This document shows positions 1-33,229 of a DNA stretch of 64,000 nt, one piece after another; position 1 is the first letter of the stretch; every line of letters begins with the position of its first letter. The position numbers and the translations under genes are program-made. Below the pieces are notes generated by a model, which worked only from the letters and a program-made list of their open reading frames with translations, ran no database searches and had not been told where the DNA came from. Source of the stretch: Eulemur rufifrons (Eukaryota > Chordata > Mammalia > Primates > Lemuridae); the NCBI RefSeq assembly GCF_041146395.1, contig NC_091006.1, forward strand, positions 4,966,001-5,030,000, in the 5' to 3' direction.

Positions 1-150
1 TCTTGAGTCAGAACTCCCTGGAAGAGCACCTGATGGCCCCAGCCAGGCAGGGGCTTCCCCCATCTGACTAGCTGCCACGCAGTGAGGCCTCAGGTAGGGG
101 CGCTGGCAGAACTCTGGAGAGAGCCATGACGGGAAGCTGGGGAGGAAAGT

Positions 151-700
151 TTGCTGGAGAAATTTTGGTTAGTGTTGCTAGGTCAGCGAGGGAGCTTCCC
201 TGGGGAGCTCAAACCTGAATCATGCATTCATTTATTCTGCAGGTACTTATTAAGGTCTGTGCTAGGTGATTTGCTGCATGCTAGGGACACGGCAATGACT
301 AAGACAGACCCTTCTCTTGCCCTTGTGGCACACACAGGCTAGTGTGGGGAACCAGACAGTGAACTGATAGCCATATATATTAATCATGTATATATAAATC
401 ATGTATAATCACAGGTGCAATAAGCACCATGAAAGAAAATTGTGGGGTGCCAGTAGGGTATAGAACAGTATCATGTGATCTTGTCTGGGATATCAGTAGT
501 GGCTTCCTGATAAAGAGACAACTAAGCTGAGATATGGAGGATTGGAAGGAGTAAAGAGGGGAGGGGAGAGGGTTCCACACTTAGGAATAGCCTGTGCAGA
601 CGTGCCGACCAGGGAAAGAGCTTGGTGAGTTGGAAAATCTGAAAGAGGTCAGTGTGGCTGGAACAAAAAGGGCCCTTGATGCAGGATTGTGTGGCAGGTG
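151..700 (+). repeat. Ancient interspersed repeat, family A (unnamed)
   Basis: WDR62 intron sequence with the string 'tttattctgcaggtactt...', then 'gggacacggcaatgac', then an 'agcctgtgcagacgtg...gaaagag' tail. The same order of motifs recurs at about 7285, 13150, 18120, 22705, 26810, 27860, 41660 and 48830 in this window. This is an old mammalian-wide repeat that I recognise by pattern but do not name. Edges are approximate. Confidence 0.5.
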
Positions 701-779
701 CTCCACAGGTGTCCCTTTATTGCTCTCCTCACCCCAACCCAATGCCACTATCTTCTCTTCTGCATCTGTGACATATATG

Positions 780-1150
780 CTGTATTTAGCTGCACACAAT
801 AGAAAAACTCAATACAAGAGATAAAAATTTGGTTTTCTTACTCATAAAAGTAGTCTGGTGGTAACCAGTCCAGGCTGTTTTGGCAGCTGCAACTAGCCCA
901 AGGGCCTTCTGGCTCACTACTTAGTCATTTGAGGGAGTGGCCCTTGTCCTCATGACCCATTATGGCTGCTGGAGCTCCAGCTATAATATCCGAGTTCCAG
1001 GCAGCAGGATGAAGAAAAGACAGCAGAAGAGTGTTGGCTTGCTTTACATCCCAATGCCCAGAATTTATTCACATACCCTCATCTAACTGCAAGGAAGGTG
1101 GGGAAACATAGTTACTGTTCTGATTGGTGAAATTCCTAGTTCAAAACTGG
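780..1150. repeat. Probable old repeat in WDR62 intron
   Basis: A stretch containing 'gctgcacacaatagaaaaactc' style sequence, with 'tggctgctggagctccagctat' downstream. It resembles the repeat remnants at about 33910-34290 and 40640-40940 (gain of 'aacagaa...tcatgacc...gctgctggagc' words). Family and edges are not established. Confidence 0.3.
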
Positions 1151-1235
1151 AGTTGTGTTACTGATGAAGAAGGGGAGACTGGCAGGGGAGAGGCACAGAA
1201 GTTCAGAGGTGCTTCTGAGATCCTCACGGCACTGA

Positions 1236-19041
<17,806 letters not shown>

Positions 19042-19125
19042 GGGCTGGGAGCCCTCGTCACCACAGCTCTGCTGCCTCTGAGGAAATGGGTATTTTAAGC
19101 AAATAAACTGACAGTTTGCAGAAAT
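19042..19125 (+). promoter_or_regulatory. WDR62: WDR62 3' UTR and poly(A) signal
   Basis: A canonical AATAAA lies at 19102-19107, 61 bases after the WDR62 stop codon, so the 3' UTR is very short. A cleavage site around 19120-19130 is inferred. No other AATAAA was noticed closer to the stop. Confidence 0.8.
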
Positions 19126-20534
19126 CGTTCCTGGAGCCTATCTGGGCCCATCTACAAAGCCCTCTTCAGGTGGATGCAGGGGGAGGGCAGAGGGTGTCAC
19201 TCAGAGGACAGCCCAGCGGGGGCTTTCGTTGGCCACAGTGCCAGGCCCTGTTCCCAGATTCTGTCAATGGGCAACATGGGACCAGCATTCCCAAGAAGTC
19301 TGAGAACTGCAATGATGACAACCCCAGGGCCAGGCCTCCCGCATTGCCTACTCCCAGCCCACTGAGCTGCCGTAGCAGTGTCATGTGTGGTCCTTGCCCA
19401 GTGGGGCCAGCTGTACCCCAGGGAGGGGCCAGCCCTTCTTCTGTGTCTCCTACTGATGCCTGAGACCCCACTGGAGCTGCTGTGATCACCATGTGCCCAA
19501 CTTTACTCACCAGTCCATGTTTTGCTACATCACTGGTTCATGGCCCTTGGGCCAGGCCCACACTGGATCCTCCAAGGTCCAGGCTGTTGCTGTCCCCATC
19601 TGCAACAGGAGAAACTGAGGAGAGACAAGCAGGCTCGCCCACTGGACAGTCCTGGCAGGCCCAGGCCACCCAGCAGCTGGACCAGTAACTCCTTTCCCAG
19701 CAGGAGTTCTACATCCCAGGAGCTCCTAGCACTGGTCCTAGCTCCCCCCGGGCAGCAGGCATCTAGACACGTGGTGTGTCTACTAAGAAGGCCATTCTCA
19801 TGACCACGAATGCCCCCATTGTCCCAAGTCCCTGTAAAAAGGCAGCCAGCAGGGGCAGGGCCCTTTCCTAAAGCACAGTCCCACCACATGGCCTCCTGTG
19901 GCTGTTTAGTGGTCATGGCCCACCAGAAACAGGCTCAGAGTGATCCAGTTTCTTGCCCAGGTTCCCAGAGCTGAGACTCGAACCTAAGTTTGCCTGGTGG
20001 CAGAGCTGGACCCTTCAACATGAGAACACAGCTCTCTGCTGCCATAACATGGCACACATCAGGACCAATCTTGCAGTTGTTCAAAAAACCCTGCCAGCTC
20101 CCGGGTACCTGTCACTGTTCTGCACATTAGGGACAAAGTGAGGAATAGGTCAGGCAAAGCGTCTGCCCTCACGGCCATTCACCTTCTAGAGAGCAAAACA
20201 GACACGCTTGCAGGGCGCCCTGCTGTCCCAGTGCCACTGCAGGCCAGATGGCATGGGAGCGTGGGTGATGCAGCCCACCCAGGCCACCTCCCAGGACACG
20301 GGCCAGTGTGGGACAGGACAGGGGTCTGGGGGCAAATGAAGATACCTAGCACCAGATTTCTGGTTTCAGCAGCAACACAGGAACTGGTTGCTGCAGGAGA
20401 TACGGTGGTGGGCATGGACAGCTGGGCCCTGAGAACAAACAGAAAGTAGCTCTCCCAAACCCGTCTGTCAACTCGTCCTTCTCTACGACTTGCCCCCTGC
20501 ACCCCACACTTACCTTGGCCCCCCTGTAGCAGAA

Positions 20535-20690
20535 GTCATCAGGACAGCTCCCAGGTACTGAGCTACCAGACCTGTGCCAGGCACCCTAGTCAAGGCTGCA
20601 GGACATCCAGCAACTGCGAGACGGAAACACCACTTAAAACCCCATTTTGCAGATGGGCCAGCTGAGACCCGGATGCTTGCTGCACCATCA
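20535..20690 (+). repeat. MIR element
   Basis: 'caggtactgagctaccagacctgtgccaggcacc', then 'accccattttgcagatgggccagctgagac' is the MIR core in sense orientation. Confidence 0.7.
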
Positions 20691-20734
20691 CACCCGTCAA
20701 GACTTCCTAACCACACCCATTTTTATGTCTGCCA

Positions 20735-20905
20735 CAAGCCAGTCCCTATGCTAAGCATTCTCTCCATGGGTCTTCAACACCAACTAATAATAGGGAGGCT
20801 CCTTAGTCCCACTTTCCAGGTGAAGAAACTGAGGCTCAGTGGGAATTGCCTTGCCCCAGGTCCTCCAGAAACGCAGCGGCACAGCTCGGCTGGCAGACCC
20901 TCCGC
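20735..20905 (+). repeat. MIR element
   Basis: 'ccctatgctaagcattctctcc', 'agtcccactttccaggtgaagaaactgaggctcag', 'ttgccccaggtcc' is MIR in sense orientation, only 45 bases after the preceding MIR. Confidence 0.75.
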
Positions 20906-20954
20906 ACTGCCTCCCTTGCTGCCCCAAACGAATCAGTGCAGCCGACTCGCCACC

Positions 20955-21262
20955 AAGCCTTTCTGCAGACTGTTCCCTCAGCCTGGAATGAACACTGTCC
21001 CCCTCCATCTGAAACCTCATCTTCCAGGGCTCACATGCGGGAGCCATGCTGCCCCGTGGGCTAGATCAGGAGCCTCTCCTGGGCCCCCAGGCCCCCCTGG
21101 GTTCTCCCCATCACAGCTTGACTCACTGCCTGTGCGTCCCTCTCATAGTCCTGATCATTCTGGGCCGTCCCTGGTGTGTCTCCTTCACGGACTTCTGTGT
21201 TCATTTGCACACAGGCCTGGCCCATGGCTGGAGCTCAGAAAATCGTTGGGTAAATAAATGGG
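20955..21262 (+). mobile_element. L2 LINE 3' end
   Basis: 'cagactgttccctcagcctggaatgaacactgtcc', 'ttctgtgttcatttgcacacaggcctggcccatggctggagctcagaaaatcgttgggtaaataaatg' match the L2 3' end in sense orientation. Confidence 0.7.
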
Positions 21263-22108
21263 AGAAAGTAACCGCATGGGGAGTGTTCAAAATCCTTAAC
21301 CCCTGGTTACGAGTCAGACAATGACCACTGTAGAACAGAGCTTGGCCGGTGATACACTAGGGTAGGGCCCTGGGAGCCCCTGGCTGTGTCAGGTGCCCCC
21401 CCCCCCCGCCACCCCTCCCCCTTTAGTTTCCAGGCTGTGGGAGAGAGGGGAGTGGTGTTCCAGGCAGTCACTGGGTGCTGGATCATTAACAAACCAATAT
21501 TTTAGTGCCCGCTACACCTGAATAGTGCTTCTGGCTGAACATTAGCTCTGGGCATCTGAGGATCAGAGAGGTGGAGGCTCCTGCCTGAGGACACACAGCC
21601 TGGATCCTCATTTTGCCCTTACCTGTCCTCCCTGCACCCTCTGGAGCAAGGCAATCAGCGGGGTCCCCCTGCCCTGTTTCCTCAGACAGCTGCTGAGATT
21701 TGAATAATCAAGCAGGCTGTTGGATGTCCTGTGGTGACTGATTTGCCTGGCAAACAGACCCTCAAGTCCTTTGCCCAGCTGGTACTACAGGAGACATGCA
21801 GCCCCCCTGGGGCCATGTTTCCTGTCCCCATCCCCCAGAGCTGCCTAGGCCCATCTTCCCTGGCTTGGCCCTCCTTGGGGGTCCTAGTGTTTGCCCTGGA
21901 GGCTGGAGAGTTCCCTAAGGAACCGCTGGGAGAAGAGGGGGATGAATGGCAGGCTCCCAGGGCAGAGGTAACTGGAGCCAGCTGTCAGCTCAGCTGGGCC
22001 AGTCAGGAAATTTGCATGAATCTCCTGGCTTCCCCCTCCCTTCCCACCTGGGATAGTCGTTGGGGCTGAGTTCCGACAGCTGGCGGAGGAGGCAGCCTGT
22101 GTGCATAG

Positions 22109-24268
<2,160 letters not shown>

Positions 24269-24299
24269 GACAGTGTGCCAGCGTCCTCCCCACGAGGCA

Positions 24300-24305
24300 A
24301 ATAAA
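24300..24305 (+). promoter_or_regulatory. OVOL3: OVOL3 poly(A) signal
   Basis: AATAAA 32 bases after the OVOL3 stop. Cleavage is expected near 24320, within the 3' end of the opposite-strand POLR2I transcript. Confidence 0.8.
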
Positions 24306-24334
24306 CACAGGCAACTCACGTACAGAACCTGACA

Positions 24335-24340
24335 TTTATT
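24335..24340 (-). promoter_or_regulatory. POLR2I: POLR2I poly(A) signal
   Basis: TTTATT on the plus strand, AATAAA on the minus strand, 21 bases past the POLR2I stop codon. Confidence 0.8.
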
Positions 24341-24360
24341 ACACTTGGGGGAGAGGGGTG

Positions 24361-26133
<1,773 letters not shown>

Positions 26134-29100
26134 ATGGAGGTGACGGGGGTGACGGCGCCCACGGTGACCATTTTCATCAGCAGCTCCCTCAACAGCTTCC
26201 GCTCCGAGAAGCGGTACAGTCGCAGCCTCACCATCGCTGAGTTCAAGGTGTGGCCGTGGGGGCGGGGCCCGGAGGGGCGGGGCAAAGACGTGGGGGAGCT
26301 TCCCGAACGCAGGGAGAGGCCAGAGAGCGATGGGGCGGATCCAGAGATGATCCGCGGGTGCAGGGACTGGGGATGGGGTCGCGGTGGGGCGGGTCCAGAG
26401 AGAACCTGGGATTCCAGATAGTGGGGGTGGGGCCAAGGAAAAATCAGATGATCCCGAGAGCGAGAGCAAGAGCAGAGGGCCCGGGGCCGGGAGGGGCGGG
26501 GCCCGCTGTGTCCTGAGCGGTGGATCTTTTGGAGGAGCCGGGTATGGGGTGATGGTTATTGATACAAGGGGCGGAGCCTCAGGACAGAGGGCGGGGCCCC
26601 TGGCAGCCTTTCTCCTAACCGTGCCCCCCTCCACGCAGTGTAAACTGGAGCTGGTGGTGGGCAGCCCTGCTTCCTGCATGGAACTGGAGCTGTATGGTGC
26701 TGACGACAAGTTCTACAGCAAGCTGGATCAGGAGGATGCGCTGCTGGGCTCCTACCCTGTAGATGATGGCTGCCGCATCCATGTGAGGCCTGCGACCCCC
26801 ACCCCCATTCATTTATTTACTCAACAAATACTTGCAGTGCCTTTCTCTGTGTGATACCCAAGATAGGCCCTACCTTCTCGGAGCCCCCAGCCTAGTGTGG
26901 TGAGAGGCAGACCCATCACTAGATAGTGACAGCCCGGCGTGGTCTGTGCTGGGATGCGGAAAGCTCAGGGGACTGGGGGTACCCTGAAGAGGTGTCTGAC
27001 TCCACCTGCAAGAATCAGAGAAGGCTTCCGGGAAGAAGGGATGTCTGAGCTGAGATCTGAAAGATGAAGAAAGGGTGTTATAAGAGAATAGGTGAGAAGG
27101 GCACGCCAGGTGGAGGGAAGAGTAGTATATAGACCTAGAGCATGAAGTGGGTCACGGTGAGTGATGAGGCTGGACAGGTTGAGAGAAGCCAGAGCACAGG
27201 GACCACTGTGTGCATCAGCTCACATCCTTGTTTCTATCGTGATGCTCCCACCACTTCACTCAGTCTGTACCAACCACATTGCACCTTACACATCCCAGGT
27301 GAGCTCCACCTCAGGGCCTTTGCATATACTCTATGGTTCTTTTTGCATATGCCTGCATAACTCACCCCTGTCCTCCAGTCTTTACTTAAAGTGTCACCTT
27401 CCCAGTGAAGCCTTCACTGGCCTCAGTATAAAATTTCAGCTTCATGCTTATGCCTTTTCCCTTTTTTGGTCTATTTTAGATATTTGTCCTTAGCTCTTCC
27501 CACCCTCTGACATACTCTGTATTTTTCTGCTTGGTCTGTTTTATTTATTGTTTGTCCCCCTCATAAGGGTGCCACGAGGGCAGAAATTTTTCTCAGTCTA
27601 GTTCACTGCTGTGTCCCCAGCACCTGGAACAACATCTGGAACAGAGAGGATATTCAGAGAATTAGTGTTGAATGATGAGTCGAATCCGTAAAGCAAGACT
27701 GGGAAGGTGGTATAATTATCCCCATTTAGCAGAAGAGAAAACTTGGCTTCAGGATGGAATTTACTTTCTCAGGGATAAACTGTCTCTAAGAGAGTTTTGA
27801 TCTCAGTCTGCAGGACTCCAGAAGTCAGTGTGCCCAGAGAACTGGTTCTTTTTTCCTTTCATTTATTCATTAACTGTTCATTGAACATCTGTGTTGTGAT
27901 ACAGTTGTGAGGCACAGGTGAGAATGTCCCTGTTTTAGCTCTGTCCAGTATGTGAGATAGCTGTTACCTAAATGGTCAAAGAACCAAATGTGAAGGGTCG
28001 ATGGAGATGAGAGCCAGGAGATCACAGAGCTGGGAGACTTTATACTGGCGTATGGGTATGTGACCTATCAGTAAGGTTTGGGAGGACTTCCTGGAGGAGG
28101 TGCCAGGGATAGTATAGGAAGAGGTGCTCTGGGGTCTGAAGGTTGAGGCCAGCTTAGTGGGGTCCCAGAGGCCCAGAGAGAAGAGATGCACTGCCCAGAG
28201 GGCTGTGAGCAAGGCCTGAGCACTGCCAGCTGGGTTCACTGACTTCAGGGCCATCAGTGGTGTTGATGCCAGCATGTAGGGGACTTTTGGGGGCAGAGGC
28301 AGCCTTCACGAGCTTGGGAGGGGGTGAGGAAGAGGAGATGGCCAGTGTAGATACCTACTCGTGTCACTTCTGCTGGGCTAAGGAGAGGAGAAAAGGCTAC
28401 AGTAAAGGTTAGGGTAGAGGAATGTCTCTTCTTCGAGAAGGGGGAGACTTAGGTCTACAGAACATCCAATGTGCAGCTGCACCCCAGCATCCCAGGCCTC
28501 CCGGGCTAGACCCTGATCCGCACTGACCTCCCTCCCCTCGCCACAGGTCATTGACCACAGTGGTGCCCGCCTTGGGGAGTATGAGGACGTGGCCAGGGTG
28601 GAGAAATACAAGATCTCACAAGAAGCCTACGACCAGAGGCAAGGTATGGGCACGTGGAGATGGATGGGACACGTGGGCGCCAATGGGAATGTGGGGGGTG
28701 GGGGGGGTGATCAGGCAGGGTAGCCAGGGCCATGCAGGGAGGTTGGGGGTGTGGGCAGTGGGGCAGAGGGCTTGGAAGGATGGAGGCGGCTGGGTGAGGC
28801 TGGGGGTGGGGACCGGTGGGGCATGCAGTGGGAACGGGGGGCTGGAAGTTGTGAGAGGGTATGGGCAGTCCAGTGGGGGGCCTGGGAAAGCAGAGGGGGC
28901 TTGTTGGAGAGGTGGGGGGGGCTGGGTGTTGGGGGCAGTAGTCAGGGTCAGATGCAGGATGTGCTGGGGCAGACAAAGTGTGGAATATGGAGCAGACAGG
29001 GCAGTGTGGCAGTTAGTGCAGGCACCTGGGGACAGATGAGAATGGAGGGTGGGCTGGGCAACGTGGCTCACACCACCTGTAATCCTAGCACTCTGGGAGG

Positions 29101-32100
29101 CTGAGGCGGGAGGATCACTTGAGGTCAGGAGTTCGAGACCAGCCTGAGCAAGAGCGAGACTCTGTCTCTACAAAAAATAGAAACCTTAGTTGAGTGTGGT
29201 GGCGTGCACCTGTAGTCCCAGCTACCCAGGGGGCTGAGGCAGGAGGATCGCATTGAGCCCCTGGTGAGCTATAATGACACCATTGCACTCTAGCTAGAAC
29301 AAGAGAGCGAGACTCTGCCCCCCCCCCCAAAAAAAAAACCAGAATGGAGGCTGGGAGATGAGAGGGGTTTCAGGGGCCAGATGAAGACGAAAGTGAGCCT
29401 GAAGTGACACATGAGAAGATGGGGTCCCGCGAAAGTCCTGGGGGAAGGCAGAGGCTGTGGTGGGAGACTTGGGGGCTTGAGTGACAGCCCTTTGACAGCC
29501 AGAGTTTCTGTGTGAATGTGGGCCCTTTGTGGGTGGAACGTTATCTCATCAGGCCAGAGGCGCAGCCCCAGAGACCACAGCTGACCCCGTCCCCCGTCTG
29601 CCAACAGACACAGTTCGCTCCTTCCTGAAGCGCAGCAAGCTTGGCCGGTACAATGAAGAGGAGCGGGCGCAGCAGGAGGCCGAGGCCGCCCAGCGCCTGG
29701 CTGAGGAGAAGGCCCAAGCCAGTGCCATCTCCGTGGGCAGCCGCTGTGAGGTGCGGGCGCCTGGACAGTCCCCTCGCCGGGGCACCGTCATGTATGTAGG
29801 TATGTGGCCCGCAGGGTCCCGGACCCTGGGTTCCAGTGCTGAGAGGGACACTATTCGTTCAGCAGAGTCACTGAGACCTTATGCTGTGCCCTGACGTGGG
29901 CAGTGCTGGCGGCCTGGCCCACAAGGAACTCCTGGTCCCATGGGGGAGGCAGATTCATCAGCTGGCAGTGACAGCCCAGGGTGTCTGTCGTGGGGAAGTG
30001 GGACGCACAAGCAGAGTGATCTGGCAGGGTGAGGGAGGAAGCAGAGGCCAGGGGGGTCGGGACTGTGGTGGCGGAAGCACAGGGCACAGCAGTCAGAGCT
30101 GCGAGCCGCAGGGTGAGCACACACTGTCCGGGTGTGGGGCCATCTGAAGGGAGGGGGCGGTCGGCCGGGCAGGAGTGGGCCAGGGCGTCCCACCGCAGGG
30201 AGTGGCGCGTGCCCGGCCGGGAGCAGGAGCAAGGCGGCATGTTTGAGGCGGGCGAAGAGCTCGGCCCGGCTGGCGGGGGGCAGGCGGGGCATGGGCAGGG
30301 CAGGGCCACAGTGGACAGCAGTGCGGATGTTTTTAAAAAAGGTCAGCTTTACTGAGATCTAATTCACATACCATGCAACCCCGCCATTGAAGTGTACAAT
30401 TCATTAGTTTTTAGCATATTCACAGAATTGTGCTACTTTCACCACAGCCAATTTTAGAACATTCTCATCACCCCAAAAAGAAACCCTATAACCATTAGGA
30501 GCTGCTCTCCATTTCTGAAACCCCAACTCCCCTGGTCCTAGGGAACCATGAATTTACCTTCTGTCTCTATAAATTTGCCTATTTCATATAAATACACTAT
30601 GTGGCCTTTTGTGCCGGGCTGCTTTCGCGTAACTAACGTTTTCCGGGTTCGCCCGTGTTGTGAGTGTGTCAGTACTTCATGTCACCAAATAACATGGCGT
30701 TGTGTGGATATACCACATTTTATTTATTCATTCAGCAGTTGCTGGACATTTGGGTCATTTCTGCTTTTTTGGCTGTTATAAATAATGCCGCCGTGAACAC
30801 TCCTGTGTAAGTTTTTGTGTGGACACGTTTTCATGTCTCTGTACTAGGAGTGGAATCAGTGGGTGGCACAACTCTGTGCTCGACCTTTTGAGGAGCCGCC
30901 GGACTGTCTTCTACAGCGGCTGCGCTATTTATTATTTAACGCTCCTACCAGCGACATACAAGCGTCCCAGTTTCTCACGTCCCCCCCAACGATTCTTATT
31001 ATCTGTCTTTTTGATGACAGTCATTCTAATGGGTGTGAGGTAGAACATCATGATGGTTTTGATTTGCATTTCTTTGATGACTTACGATGTTCAGCATCTT
31101 TTTGTGTGCCTATTGGTCATTTATGTATCTTTGGAGAAATATCTGTTCAGATCCTTTGCCCATGTTTTAAAAACTTTTTTATTGACACAACATTTGTAGG
31201 TATTTATAGGGTACGTGTGAAATTTTGTTACGTGCACAGAATGCGTAATGATCAAGTCAGGGTATACAGGCTGTCGTCACCCGAGTGTTTATCCTGTCCA
31301 TGTGTTGGGTATATTTCAAGTCCTCTCTTTCAGCTATTTTGAAGTATATAATAGATTGTTTTTATACTCACCCTACTCTGGTGTCAAACATGAGAACTCA
31401 TTCTATCTAACTGCATGACTGTATTCATTAACACCTTGACTGCCACGCAGAAAAAATCAGAAACCTTTCCTTGGGGCCACAGTGTTTTATTATGAAAATA
31501 GAATAAAAATGTTGAGTGTAATTTAAAGGTAAACATAAATAGAAAAACAAAATTTATTGACTTCTATTCATTTAATCCATATTTTTAGAATTAAATTGTC
31601 AATAGTGTAGCAATAAGAACATCAATAGGTAAGATTTTATATATGCTTCATGTGGCTCTGGGGTCAAAACTAGAGTGAGTTAAATACAACTCTCATGGCA
31701 GTTAATGTGTTAACCAACCTCTCTTCATTCGCCCCCGCCCACACACACACCCTTCCCAGTCTCGGTGTCTGTCATTCCACTCCCCACTTCCACAAGATCA
31801 ACTTTTATAGCACCCACATATGAGTGAGAATATTTGGTATTTCTCTTTCGTGCTTGGCTTATTTCACTTAACATAATGATCTCCAGTTTCATCCACTTGC
31901 TGCAAATGACAGGATTTCATTCTTTTTTATGGCCGAATAGTATTCTATTTTGTATCTGTCTATATCATGTCTTCTTTATGCATTCATCTGTTCGTGGACA
32001 TGGGTTGATTTCATATCTTTGCTGTTGTGAATAGTGCTGTAATAAACACAGCAAAGGTATCCCTTCGATATACTGATTTCTTTTCTCTTGGATAGATACC

Positions 32101-33193
32101 CAGTAATAGGATTTCATTTACTTTAGAGAAAGAATCTCACTCTGTGGCCCAGGGTGGAGTGCAGTGGTATGATCATAGCTCATTGCAGCCTTGAACACCT
32201 GAGCTCAAGTGATCCTCCTCCCTAAGCCTCCCAAGTAGCTAGGACTACAGGTGTGCACCACCATGCCTAGCTAATTTTTAAATTTCTTGTAGAGATGAGG
32301 TCTCACTGTGTTACCCAGGCTGGCCTCAAACTCCTGGCCTCAAGCAATCCTCCTGCCTCAGCTTCTCAAAGTGTTGGGATTACAGGCATGAGCTACTGTG
32401 CCTGGCCTTTTTAATAATAGCCGTTCTAACTGGGGGGAGATAATATCTCATTGTGGCTTTGATTTAGATCTCCCTGATGATTAGTGACGTTGAGCATTTT
32501 TTCATATACCCATTGGCTATTTGTATTTCTTCTTTTGAGAAATGTCCATGTCCTTTGTCTACTTTCTAATGAGATTATTTATATTTTTGCTGTTGAGTTG
32601 AATTCTTTGTATATTCCTTTGCCCATTTTTGAATTGGGATGTTTGTCTTTTGTTGTTGAGTTGTGAATTAGTTTGCTAGGACTGCCCTAACAAAGTATCA
32701 CTCTCTGGGTGGCTTACACAACAGAAAATTATTTCTCACAGTTCTGGAGGCAGGAAGTCCAGGATCAAACTGTTGGCAGGTTTGGTTTCCTCTGGGGCCT
32801 CTCTCTTGGCGAGGAGCAGTGCCATCCCCCTTAGATTTTTATGAAGGCCTCTCTGGCTGGGGGTGCTGAGTGGACAAGGGGCAGGGGTAGGAGCAGGGAG
32901 ACCAGTGACAGGGCTACCATACCAGTCTGGGCAGGAGATGGAGGTGGTCCTGGGTGGTAGCAGTGGTGGTAGCAAGGAGTGGTTTCTAGCAGGACAGACT
33001 TTCCACTCGATGGGAAGGCACTAATCTGGGGTGAGCTGTGTCTTCTGGATGTTTCACTGGAATTTCTCCCCTGGGCAGGACTCACAGATTTCAAGCCTGG
33101 CTACTGGATTGGTGTCCGCTATGACGAGCCATTGGGGAAAAATGATGGCAGGTAACAAGTGGTCCCACTCAGGCGTTTGTGTGTGTCTGTGCA

Positions 33194-33229
<36 letters not shown>

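Larger units (their letters stand above)
31168..32662 (-). mobile_element. Second L1 LINE, antisense, with two nested insertions
   Basis: 'ttttattgacacaacatttgtaggtatttatagggtac' and 'gcgtaatgatcaagtcagggtata' start an L1 3' UTR; 'gatagatacccagtaataggat', 'ttttcatatacccattggctat', 'gagaaatgtccatgtcctttgtc' show the ORF2 3' end. It is split by a piggyBac-like element at 31428-31713 and an Alu at 32124-32407. Both insertions are therefore younger than the L1. In TBCB intron 4. Confidence 0.82.

Noticed and set aside
20574..21257. 227-codon open frame on the plus strand in the WDR62-OVOL3 gap
   Set aside because: It spans MIR and L2 repeats and shows no splice or protein signals.
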